Part shown: piece by piece, positions 1 to 6,459 of the stretch
Layout of the letters: every line of letters starts with the position of its first letter
Position numbering within the stretch: position 1 is the first letter of the stretch
Assembly (NCBI GenBank): GCA_045652765.1
Contig: JAZOLG010000011.1
Coordinates: forward strand, 1-7,848
Origin: UBA1231 sp045652765
GTDB lineage: Bacteria > Bacillota_I > Bacilli_A > ML615J-28 > CAG-313
DNA: 7,848 nucleotides
Direction: 5' to 3'
Notes under the pieces: generated by a model
The model's input: the letters and a program-made list of their open reading frames with translations, nothing else
Database searches by the model: none
What the model was told of the DNA's origin: nothing
Translations under genes and position numbers: made by a program

Positions 1-2
1 CA

Positions 3-305
3 ATAAGTAATTTATATTTAGATGATAAGTTACCAATAGATCTAAAAAATGATATTTCAAATAAATACATTCTTGAATATGAGAAAAATAATAAAAGAGT
101 ATTATTTATAGAAAATGAAATAAATAAAGACAATGATGTAATTGTTCAAATGTTTTTAGAACGTTTAGATAGTCATAAACTAACAAGAAGTTTAGTAACA
201 ACTTTGTTTGACAAGATAATAATTAATAAAAATAAAAAATTAAAAATTACCTTATCTTTAAACACAACAACGAAACGTAGGGTACTGGAAGAAGTGCATA
301 CATAG
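3..305 (+). CDS. Large serine recombinase, C-terminal end (5' truncated by window edge)
   Basis: An open frame enters from the left edge and gives about 100 residues ending at TAG 303-305. The catalytic serine and zinc-ribbon regions would lie outside the window. What is visible is a charged helical stretch, then 'LDSHKLTRSLVTTLFDKI' followed by 'IIINKNKKLKITLSL'. This resembles the C-terminus of large serine recombinases (transposon/phage/ICE integrases), where a 'LTxxxvxxlIdkI.V......I.I.f' pattern is typical. The family call rests on this short tail alone and is tentative. The last codons overlap, in a different frame, a segment that reads as a penicillin-binding protein. The recombinase stop codon may therefore come from the insertion target rather than from the element. 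Such enzymes integrate or excise mobile elements at short att sites, and their genes commonly sit at an element end. Confidence 0.6.
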   Translation: MSNLYLDDKLPIDLKNDISNKYILEYEKNNKRVLFIENEINKDNDVIVQMFLERLDSHKLTRSLVTTLFDKIIINKNKKLKITLSLNTTTKRRVLEEVHT

Positions 306-340
306 AAGGATATCGTGTAGGCGGTAAAACAGGAACAGCA
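281..340 (+). pseudogene. Fragment of a class B penicillin-binding protein (SpoVD/PBP2-type transpeptidase, KTG motif segment)
   Basis: In the frame starting at base 281 the 20 codons read GTGRSAYIEGYRVGGKTGTA. This matches the conserved SpoVD/PBP2 transpeptidase segment that carries the K-T-G triad (codons 326-334). Just upstream in this frame is TAG (278-280). Downstream the match stops: instead of the usual 'GTAQK...' the frame reads LHFKSPQL and ends at TAA 365-367. Only a sliver of the transpeptidase domain is present, with no start and no SxxK or SxN motifs, so it cannot make a functional protein. It overlaps the recombinase 3' end in a different frame. The simplest reading is that this is target-gene DNA beside an integrated, or formerly integrated, element. 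Confidence 0.6.
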
Positions 341-405
341 CTTCATTTTAAGTCACCCCAGTTATAAAAATTTGTTAATCAATTTATATTATTTGTTTGA
401 TATAT

Positions 406-434
406 TTGTATTAATTTTTTTATTATGTTATAAT
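406..434 (+). promoter_or_regulatory. Sigma-A type promoter for the aldo/keto reductase gene
   Basis: A -35 box TTGTAT (406-411), a 17-bp spacer, and a perfect -10 box TATAAT (429-434) preceded by an extended -10 TG (426-427). Transcription would start near 441, giving a leader of about 37 nt. The AAGGAGA ribosome binding site at 467-473 lies five bases before the ATG at 478. Confidence 0.65.
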
Positions 435-477
435 ATTTAAAAAACTAGATAAAAATAGTTTATAATAAGGAGAAATT

Positions 478-1356
478 ATGAATTTAGCATTAGGTTGTAT
501 GAGATTAGGTAAATTGACAATTGAAGATGCAGAAAGATTAATTTCTTATGCTTTAGATAGTGGTATAACTTTATTCGATCATGCTGATATCTATGGTAAT
601 AGAAAATGTGAGGCATTATTTGGCGAAGTATTAGAAAGAAATCCTAGTTTTAGAGAAAAAATGATTATTCAAAGTAAATGTGGTATTCGAAAAGGATATT
701 ATGATTTATCAAAAGAATATATTATAAAACAAGTAGAAGAAAGCGTTAGATTACTAAAATGTGGCTATTTAGATATCCTATTGTTACATCGTCCTGATGC
801 TTTAGTCGATTATGATGAAGTTAATGAAGCGTTTAATTATTTATATGATAAAGGCCTTGTTAGAGAATTTGGTGTATCTAATATGAATCCTATACAAATT
901 GAATTATATAATAGAAAACTTGATCATAAAATTAAACACAATCAAGTACAGTTAAGTATAGTTCACTCGCATATGATTAGTGAAGGCTTATTTGTAAATA
1001 TGAATGATGAAGAAAGCGCTATGCGTAGTGGTAATTTAATAGAATATTCAATGTTAAAAGATATTAACCTACAAGCTTGGTCACCGTTAATGGCTTCATG
1101 GGATGATGGTACATTTATTGATAATCCAAAATATGTTAAGTTAAACAAAAAATTAGAAGAAATAGCTGCTAAATATAATGTTGCAAAAAATTGTATTGCT
1201 GTTAGTTGGATATTAAGACATCCTGCAAATATTTTGCCGATTGTTGGAACAACATCTATAGAACATTTAAAAGAAATGATTAAAGCTAAAGATATTAAAT
1301 TAACAAGAGAAGAATGGTATAGTTTATTTTTGGCTTCAAATCATTTGTTACCGTAA
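478..1356 (+). CDS. Aldo/keto reductase, YdhF-like
   Basis: A 292-residue NAD(P)H-dependent oxidoreductase of the aldo/keto reductase family, predicted cytoplasmic, a single (beta/alpha)8 barrel. The catalytic tetrad is visible: Asp34 and Tyr39 in 'DHADIYG', Lys67 in 'QSKCG', and His104 in 'LLLHRPD'. 'FGVSN' (131-135) is the usual core-strand motif, and 'LPIVGTT' near the C-terminus is the cofactor-phosphate region. Length and motif wording ('FDHADIYG', 'SKCGI', 'LLHRPDALVDYDEV', 'LRHPANILPIVGT') closely follow E. coli YdhF (about 298 aa). The barrel is complete and uninterrupted. The start is fixed by AAGGAGA at 467-473. The natural substrate is not readable from sequence; YdhF itself is poorly characterised. 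The gene has its own promoter and terminator and appears monocistronic, so its neighbours give no pathway clue. Confidence 0.93.
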   Translation: MNLALGCMRLGKLTIEDAERLISYALDSGITLFDHADIYGNRKCEALFGEVLERNPSFREKMIIQSKCGIRKGYYDLSKEYIIKQVEESVRLLKCGYLDILLLHRPDALVDYDEVNEAFNYLYDKGLVREFGVSNMNPIQIELYNRKLDHKIKHNQVQLSIVHSHMISEGLFVNMNDEESAMRSGNLIEYSMLKDINLQAWSPLMASWDDGTFIDNPKYVKLNKKLEEIAAKYNVAKNCIAVSWILRHPANILPIVGTTSIEHLKEMIKAKDIKLTREEWYSLFLASNHLLP

Positions 1357-1377
1357 ACATATTATGAAAAAACTAAT

Positions 1378-1409
1378 AAAAAGCAAACATATTTACATGT
1401 TTGCTTTTT
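1378..1409 (+). terminator. Rho-independent terminator after the aldo/keto reductase
   Basis: A perfect 13-bp inverted repeat: AAAAAGCAAACAT (1378-1390) and ATGTTTGCTTTTT (1397-1409) with a 6-nt loop. The right arm ends in a T-run, and the left arm supplies an A-run, so the hairpin could also work on the opposite strand. It lies 21 bases after the stop codon. Confidence 0.9.
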
Positions 1410-1459
1410 ATATTTTATAATTGTAATATCAAATATGCTGAAAAAAACAAGAAAAGTAG

Positions 1460-1465
1460 TATAAT
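1460..1465 (+). promoter_or_regulatory. Candidate -10 box for the three-gene cluster
   Basis: A perfect TATAAT lies after the upstream terminator. No convincing -35 is found at 16-18 bp (the best is TGCTGA at 1436-1441). Two further TATAAT hexamers at 1544-1549 and 1551-1556 are alternatives, also without a good -35. In sequence this AT-rich such boxes arise by chance. The true start lies somewhere in 1410-1600 because the preceding unit is closed by a terminator. Confidence 0.3.
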
Positions 1466-1475
1466 ATATAGTGAA

Positions 1476-1508
1476 ATTTATAATCAAATTTTTTATCGCA
1501 TTATAAAT
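1476..1508. repeat. 9-bp perfect inverted repeat in the leader of the coiled-coil gene
   Basis: ATTTATAAT (1476-1484) and ATTATAAAT (1500-1508) are perfect reverse complements separated by 15 bases. If transcription starts from the -10 at 1460, this would sit near the 5' end of the transcript. All pairs are A-T, so a hairpin would be weak. It could be an operator-like dyad or chance in AT-rich DNA. Confidence 0.3.
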
Positions 1509-1612
1509 ATTCAGAAAATTATATTTATAGTTAATTTATTTAATATAATATATAATATGTAAAAATGATTTATTTGAAAATTAATATAATTTTATTTATA
1601 GAGGTGACTTAT

Positions 1613-4411
1613 ATGAATACTAAAAAAATAATAATACCTTTAATGTTATTAAGCATATTTTTATTTACAAATCAAATTGTAAATGCACAAGATATAGTTA
1701 CAAATTATTATACAGAAGAAGAATATAATTATTTGTTATATCAAATTAATGAATTAAATAATCGTGTTGATGTATTATCTAATAATACAACAGGCGATAT
1801 AGAAATAATAAAATCAGCTATTAAAAGTATTGAAGAACAGCTTCAAAACATTTATAATGAAAATTTTGTAACTACATTGGAATTAGAAACGGCAATTGCT
1901 AATGCTGAATATACTATTAATAAAACTATTGAAGATAAAATTCAAACATTAAATAATAATTTTAATTCATATATAACTAATGTTGAACAAAATAGTTTTT
2001 ATATTAGTCAAATTAACAAAGATTTAAAAACATTACAAGAAGTGGTTAACTCACTTAATTATGTATCAAAAAATGAGTTAGAAGTTTATATAAATGATAT
2101 AAAAAACGATATTTTGAATACTATTAAAAATAATATAAATGCTTTATCTAATGACTTAGATGCACTTTCACAACAAACAATAGAAAATTATGAAGAATAT
2201 CGTGGAACTATTCAAGTACTTAGTAATGATATAAAAAGTATATATAACATAATTGAATCTTTTGATTTTGTTTCTATGACTCACCTTGAAGAAAGTATGA
2301 TTGATTTAAAAGTTGAATTATTAAATAATTTAAATAATTCTTATAAAGCATTAAACGAAAGAATTGAGAATTTATCAAGTGATGTTACGTTAAATTATGA
2401 ATCATTATATAATGATATCATAAATTTAGAAAATGCATATAACTCACTTGATTATGTTTCAACTGAAAAATTTGAAAATGATATAAATGATTTATTTGAA
2501 CAATTAAATGTTAAATTAACAAATGAAATAGTTGCTCTTGAAAAACAAATAAACAATTTGTCTTTAAAAACAGCTGATGACTGTAAAACTTTAAGCAATG
2601 AGATTGTAGAAATAAATAATAAATTAAATGATTTTGAAATACTTGTTAATTCTTTTGAATATGTGACATCAGATGAACTTGAATATGGTCTTGAAAATCT
2701 TGAACAAAAACTTTTAGCTATTATCCAAGAGAAATATACTTTATTAACAAGTAGCTTAAAGGAATGTATGTCACAAATTGACAATAATAACAACTCAATT
2801 CAATCAATATTAAATACATTAAATATATTAGAAACGACTGTAAATACTTTGGATTTTGTGCCAAAAAAAGAAATTGAATCTACTTTGCAAGCTTTGAAAA
2901 AAGAAATTGATACTTCTATAATGAATAAAGTTAATGAAATATATGAAGAGATTGCTAGAGTATCTAAAAATTCAATAGAAAATTATGAACAAAATTGTGG
3001 TGAAATTCAATATATTTATTCACAGATTGAATCATTAAATTTTGTAATCGAATCATTAGATTACGTTAGCAAAACAGAATTTACTGAATACGCTATTGCA
3101 TTAAAAGAAAATGCATACAATGAGTTCAGTAATATGATTAAAGAACTTGGAGTAGAAATAAATTCTTTATCAGTCAAATTTACTAATGACTATGAAGCAT
3201 TGGCTGCTGATGTAATGTGTATCAAAAATGATATTATTGCAATAGAATCGACTATAAATTATTTAGATTTTGCAACAAAAGAAGAAGTTGAAGAAAACAT
3301 CAAAAGCCTAAGAGTTGAATTAGTAAATGAATTAAATAGTATTTACGAAGTGTTGAATAATAAAATAAATAATTTATCAGATTTATCAACTTCTAACTTT
3401 GAAAAAATTATTGCCGATATTGAATTTTTAAAAACAGCTTATAATTGTTTGGATTATGTGTCAAATCAAACATTTGAAACAATTATTGGTGAATTAACAA
3501 TGGAATTTTATAGTGTTTTAAATGACAGGACAAGTGAAATTGATAATTTGATAGAAAAATTAACTAATGATAATACTTTAGAACATAAAGAGTTATTAGA
3601 TTTCATTAATTTTGTTAATGATGAAGTATCAAATTTATCGGCTATTCTTAACTCTTACACTGGTGTTACAGCAGAATTTGTAAATGGTGAAATTGAAAAA
3701 GTTATTAATGAATGTCAAACCGATATTAATAAAGTTAAAGATGAATTAAATAATTATTTTACTAATCAAATCGATGAACTAAATGATAAACTTGAAACAT
3801 TATCTGAGAATATTATTTTTAATTATGAAACAATATATGAAGAGATTGATTATTTAAACGATGAAATAGATCATCTTTCTAATATAATTGATAATATGGA
3901 CTATGTATCTTCATCAGAATTAAATGAAAGTTTGTATGATCTAGAACAAAATTTTCAAAATATCCTTAATGAGGAGATTAATAAAATTAATGAAGAAATT
4001 GCTAATTTAAAACAAGCAGATACGGACAATTTAAATTCATGTTTAGAAAAATTTAATTCGATATATACAAAAATTACAATTATGGATGAGTTAATCAAAA
4101 AAAGTGATGTTGTAGAATTTACTAATTTAGAAACTCAAATTAATGAAACTAAAGAGTACTTATTAAGTTATATTGATGAGAAAATTTTACTCATTCAAGA
4201 TAAGATTAATCAACAAGAAGAAGAGTTTAATACAAAGTTTGAAGAACAAAAAAATATTAATTCTGAATTAGAAAATAAAATTAATGATTTAGAAAATAAA
4301 AATAGTGATAGTTCCAAAATGTCTGCTACAACAATGAGTGTTGTATCTTTATGCGGAGTTGGTTGTTTATCATTTGCTGGTTTAGTACGATTGTTGTTGA
4401 AAAAAAAGTAA
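1613..4411 (+). CDS. Secreted, C-terminally membrane-anchored coiled-coil protein with 12 repeats of about 69 residues
   Basis: A 932-residue protein of no family I recognise. The start at 1613 is chosen because GAGGTGA (1601-1607) precedes it at proper spacing and because it opens with a good signal peptide: MNTKK, a hydrophobic core (residues 6-24), and a likely cleavage after 'VNA' (25). An in-frame ATG at 1565 would add 16 residues ahead of the signal and has no ribosome binding site. Residues 84-900 are almost entirely helical, heptad-rich and acidic. They are organised as 12 units starting with [DNE][YF]V[ST] at 84, 149, 218, 280, 349, 414, 483, 552, 614, 683, 763 and 832. The C-terminus has a Ser/Thr linker, a hydrophobic segment (about 907-928) and KKK, like a membrane anchor or sorting tail but with no LPXTG. 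The product is probably a long rod projecting from the membrane. It is the first gene of a cluster, 46 bp before the next. Surface adhesin, spacer or structural roles are possible; none is shown. Confidence 0.85.
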   Translation: MNTKKIIIPLMLLSIFLFTNQIVNAQDIVTNYYTEEEYNYLLYQINELNNRVDVLSNNTTGDIEIIKSAIKSIEEQLQNIYNENFVTTLELETAIANAEYTINKTIEDKIQTLNNNFNSYITNVEQNSFYISQINKDLKTLQEVVNSLNYVSKNELEVYINDIKNDILNTIKNNINALSNDLDALSQQTIENYEEYRGTIQVLSNDIKSIYNIIESFDFVSMTHLEESMIDLKVELLNNLNNSYKALNERIENLSSDVTLNYESLYNDIINLENAYNSLDYVSTEKFENDINDLFEQLNVKLTNEIVALEKQINNLSLKTADDCKTLSNEIVEINNKLNDFEILVNSFEYVTSDELEYGLENLEQKLLAIIQEKYTLLTSSLKECMSQIDNNNNSIQSILNTLNILETTVNTLDFVPKKEIESTLQALKKEIDTSIMNKVNEIYEEIARVSKNSIENYEQNCGEIQYIYSQIESLNFVIESLDYVSKTEFTEYAIALKENAYNEFSNMIKELGVEINSLSVKFTNDYEALAADVMCIKNDIIAIESTINYLDFATKEEVEENIKSLRVELVNELNSIYEVLNNKINNLSDLSTSNFEKIIADIEFLKTAYNCLDYVSNQTFETIIGELTMEFYSVLNDRTSEIDNLIEKLTNDNTLEHKELLDFINFVNDEVSNLSAILNSYTGVTAEFVNGEIEKVINECQTDINKVKDELNNYFTNQIDELNDKLETLSENIIFNYETIYEEIDYLNDEIDHLSNIIDNMDYVSSSELNESLYDLEQNFQNILNEEINKINEEIANLKQADTDNLNSCLEKFNSIYTKITIMDELIKKSDVVEFTNLETQINETKEYLLSYIDEKILLIQDKINQQEEEFNTKFEEQKNINSELENKINDLENKNSDSSKMSATTMSVVSLCGVGCLSFAGLVRLLLKKK
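1862..4312 (+). repeat. Array of 12 diverged protein-level repeats (about 69 codons each)
   Basis: Successive unit lengths measured between [DNE][YF]V[ST] starts are 65, 69, 62, 69, 65, 69, 69, 62, 69, 80 and 69 residues, with the last unit running into the C-terminal stalk. Each unit begins V-[ST]-x-x-E-[LF], followed by leucine/isoleucine heptads. Most carry a second block, 'I..LS' then [ND]YE near offset 37-46. The units are well diverged at nucleotide level, so the array is old and not a recent slippage product. Confidence 0.8.
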
Positions 4412-4457
4412 ATATATTAAAGTAAGATTATCTGAATAGATGAAAGGAGATTTTTAT

Positions 4458-5216
4458 ATGATTTATAAATTTATTAATCATGAGTTAAATGTTGACTTAT
4501 GGGAATCAAAAGATGTTTTAAAAAATAGTTTTTATAAAGATTTTTATTATTTTATTAAAAGTCATAATGGTGAAGAAGATTTGTTAAGCTATAATATTAA
4601 TAATGCTGAAGATTTTGTAGCATTTGCTGACTTTTATGCTGGTGGCATGAAAGATTGTTATGCAATGGGATTTGCATTCCATAAATACTTTTTAGAAGCT
4701 AGAATGGATGGTAATTTACAAAATGAACCAGAAACTACTTTTATAGGTTGGTGTATTAAAAATAACAAGTATGTTGATTTCATTAATTTCTTAATTACAT
4801 TCTTTGCTTGGTGGCGTAATGACGAAGGTTGTACATGCATGGATCCATACAATTATGCTGATAATTTCTTTGTTGGAAGTTGGGCAGCACTAGTTGATAC
4901 ATCAAAATTATTTTATTATACTGCTGAAACAGTTCACTTTTGGCAAAGCTATCGTGTAAAATATACTATGGATAATATACCAGGTACATTTTTATCAGAA
5001 CTTCCTAAGGAAGGATTGCCAAAAATTAGAATTGCTGGATATGAATTTTTAGGTTGGTTTAATTCTGATAAAGAAGACGCTGAGCCTTCTAAATATACAG
5101 ATAAAGTGGCTTATGCCAAACTTAAACGTCATGATTTCTATGATTACTGGGGATCTGAAGAAAAGAAAATTAAGAAAGTTTATATTAAAGATTGGAAAAA
5201 GGTTGATCCAGCATAA
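4458..5216 (+). CDS. Unrecognised protein with a C-terminal B-repeat-like (beta-grasp) region
   Basis: A 252-residue protein without a signal peptide, so probably cytoplasmic. The start at 4458 is chosen over the in-frame ATG at 4440 because AAAGGAGA (4443-4450) lies between them at proper spacing. Residues 1-165 are rich in Phe, Tyr and Trp, match no family I know, and include 'FYAGGMKDCYAMGFAFHKYF' (59-78), 'FFAWWRNDEGCTC' (115-127) and three nearby cysteines (99, 125, 127). Residues 166-223 ('VKYTMDNIPGTF', 'LPKEGLP', 'AGYEFLGWF', 'Y.DKVAYAKL') resemble the InlB B-repeat/Flg_new pattern, in which 'GYxFxGWy...yaK' is diagnostic. That domain usually occurs in secreted proteins. The tail is lysine- and aromatic-rich. 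It lies 46 bp after the coiled-coil gene and 24 bp before the membrane protein gene, so is likely co-transcribed. Function unknown. Confidence 0.8.
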   Translation: MIYKFINHELNVDLWESKDVLKNSFYKDFYYFIKSHNGEEDLLSYNINNAEDFVAFADFYAGGMKDCYAMGFAFHKYFLEARMDGNLQNEPETTFIGWCIKNNKYVDFINFLITFFAWWRNDEGCTCMDPYNYADNFFVGSWAALVDTSKLFYYTAETVHFWQSYRVKYTMDNIPGTFLSELPKEGLPKIRIAGYEFLGWFNSDKEDAEPSKYTDKVAYAKLKRHDFYDYWGSEEKKIKKVYIKDWKKVDPA

Positions 5217-5240
5217 AATATATTTTAATAGGTGATCATT

Positions 5241-6296
5241 ATGTGGAACATAATTAAGAAATACAGTAAAAGATATTTTATAGATGCAATGTCATATATG
5301 GCACTTGGATTATTTGCCTCATTATTAATTGGAACAATCATCGGCGCTATAGCTGATATAAAATTTTTAAATTTTTTAAAAGAAGATTTGATTATAAATA
5401 ATGTTCTTTATAAAGAAGGAATTGTTGGAATCATTAAATCATCATACACATATGGTGCAGCAATAGGTGTCGCTATGGCGTATGGACTTAAGAAAGACCC
5501 ACTGATTATCTTTTCATCCGCTGCTACAGGGGCTGTTGGAGCTATTTGTGGTGGTCCAGTTGGCGCATATTTAGGTGGATTGTTCGGTATGGAAATAGGT
5601 GGTTTAGTCTCAAAAAAGACACCTATTGATATCGTTATTACACCTCTTTGCGTAGTTGTAGTAGGATGTTTATGTGGAAGATACTTAGGAATTCCTGTTA
5701 ATTCATTTATGAAAGCACTAGGTAACTTTATTAATAGAGCAAGTACATATCAACCTGTATTGTCAGCAATTATAATATCTGTAGTTGTTGGTATTGTATT
5801 AACAATGCCATTATCTTCAGCTGCATTATGTTCGATGATTGGAATTACTGGTCTTGCTGGTGGTGCAGCAACAATCGGTTGTTGTTGTCAAATGGTTGGT
5901 TTTGCTGTTCAAAGTTATAAAGATAATAAGATAAGTGGTGTTGTATCAGTAGGAATTGGAACTAGTATGTTACAATTTAGCAATTGTTTGAAAAAACCAA
6001 TTATCTGGTTACCGACTATTATTTCAAGTGCTATACTTGGGCCAATTGGCGCTTGTTTGTTCAATATAACAAATAATACTCCAATCTTGTGTGGAATGGG
6101 TACTTGTGGTTTAACTGGTTTATTTGGCATTTATGATGCGATGATTATAGATAATGGACCGTTAAAAATTATAATTATTATTTTACTAACATGTATTATA
6201 TTGCCTGCTATTTTAACATGGACTTTTGATTTTGTTTTCAGAAAGCTAAAATTAATTAATGATGGTGATTTAACTATTGTTTCTACTAATAAATAA
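5241..6296 (+). CDS. PTS_EIIC_2 / PfoR-like polytopic membrane protein
   Basis: A 351-residue integral membrane protein with about nine or ten hydrophobic segments. The start at 5241 follows AGGTGAT (5230-5236). Family hallmarks are visible: 'GVAMAYGLKKDPLIIFSSA' (76-94), Gly-rich 'GGPVGAYLGGLFGMEIGGLVSKKT' split across 104-127, 'LTMPLSSAAL' (187-196), 'GLAGGAATIGCCCQMVGFAV' (204-223), 'GIGTSMLQFSN' (238-248) and 'GMGTCGLTG' (285-293). These match the PTS IIC-like family that includes C. perfringens PfoR, described as a regulator of perfringolysin O. Many members are annotated as PTS sugar transporter subunit IIC, but no IIA or IIB partner lies in this window. A transport substrate therefore cannot be inferred. 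The run of three Cys at 214-216 is notable. It is the last gene of the cluster and is followed by a terminator. Role may be transport, sensing or both. Confidence 0.85.
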   Translation: MWNIIKKYSKRYFIDAMSYMALGLFASLLIGTIIGAIADIKFLNFLKEDLIINNVLYKEGIVGIIKSSYTYGAAIGVAMAYGLKKDPLIIFSSAATGAVGAICGGPVGAYLGGLFGMEIGGLVSKKTPIDIVITPLCVVVVGCLCGRYLGIPVNSFMKALGNFINRASTYQPVLSAIIISVVVGIVLTMPLSSAALCSMIGITGLAGGAATIGCCCQMVGFAVQSYKDNKISGVVSVGIGTSMLQFSNCLKKPIIWLPTIISSAILGPIGACLFNITNNTPILCGMGTCGLTGLFGIYDAMIIDNGPLKIIIIILLTCIILPAILTWTFDFVFRKLKLINDGDLTIVSTNK

Positions 6297-6311
6297 TAAT
6301 ATTTGACTTTT

Positions 6312-6340
6312 AAAATCGAGATTTAATTCTCGATTTTTTT
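6312..6340 (+). terminator. Rho-independent terminator closing the three-gene cluster
   Basis: A perfect 10-bp stem, AAAATCGAGA (6312-6321) with TCTCGATTTT (6328-6337), a 6-nt loop, and a T-run through 6340. It begins 16 bases after the stop codon of the PTS_EIIC_2-like gene. Confidence 0.9.
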
Positions 6341-6398
6341 ATGTTTTAAAATTAAATAATGTTATCATTTGTAAAAATAAATATAATTTGTTAAAATA

Positions 6399-6429
6399 TT
6401 GTCAAGTTTATAATTATTTAAATTATAAA
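6399..6429 (+). promoter_or_regulatory. Candidate promoter region of the uracil permease gene
   Basis: TTGTCA (6399-6404) and TATAAA (6424-6429) are separated by 19 bp, a little long. Alternatives are TATAAT at 6409-6414 with TTGTTA at 6388-6393 (15-bp spacer), and TATAAT at 6382-6387 with no clear -35. The leader is short and has no visible PyrR-type attenuator: the only hairpin-plus-T-run nearby belongs to the upstream cluster. Confidence 0.35.
6407..6429. repeat. 9-bp perfect inverted repeat upstream of the uracil permease
   Basis: TTTATAATT (6407-6415) and AATTATAAA (6421-6429) are perfect reverse complements around ATTTA. The dyad overlaps the candidate -10 boxes, where an operator would be expected. 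It is purely A/T, so chance is a real alternative. Confidence 0.3.
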
Positions 6430-6459
6430 TTATTTTTTTAGAAAGAAGAGGAAATAAAA

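Noticed and set aside
291..344. Inverted repeat GAAGTGC (291-297) and GCACTTC (338-344) around the PBP fragment
   Set aside because: Only 7 bp with a 40-bp gap; the left arm lies within conserved PBP codons, so it is probably chance and not a recombinase dyad.
963..1148. Open frame of 61 codons on the minus strand
   Set aside because: It lies wholly inside the aldo/keto reductase gene, has no ribosome binding site, and its protein looks like an antisense shadow.
1565..1612. Upstream ATG extending the coiled-coil protein by 16 residues
   Set aside because: No ribosome binding site precedes it, whereas GAGGTGA and a canonical signal peptide support the ATG at 1613.
2452..2793. Open frame of 113 codons on the minus strand
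   Set aside because: It lies inside the coiled-coil gene. Its Ser/Phe/Leu-rich composition is what the reverse of Glu/Lys/Asn-rich coding DNA gives.
1862..4312. Possible CRISPR or recent tandem DNA repeat array
   Set aside because: The periodicity is at protein level only; unit nucleotide sequences are strongly diverged and fully coding.
5915..6130. Open frame of 71 codons on the minus strand
   Set aside because: It lies inside the strongly supported PTS_EIIC_2-like gene, and its Pro/Ile-rich product is the mirror of Gly-rich membrane segments.
6341..6459. Possible PyrR or uracil-responsive attenuator before the permease
   Set aside because: No anti-terminator/terminator pair or PyrR-type binding loop is visible between the upstream terminator and the start codon.
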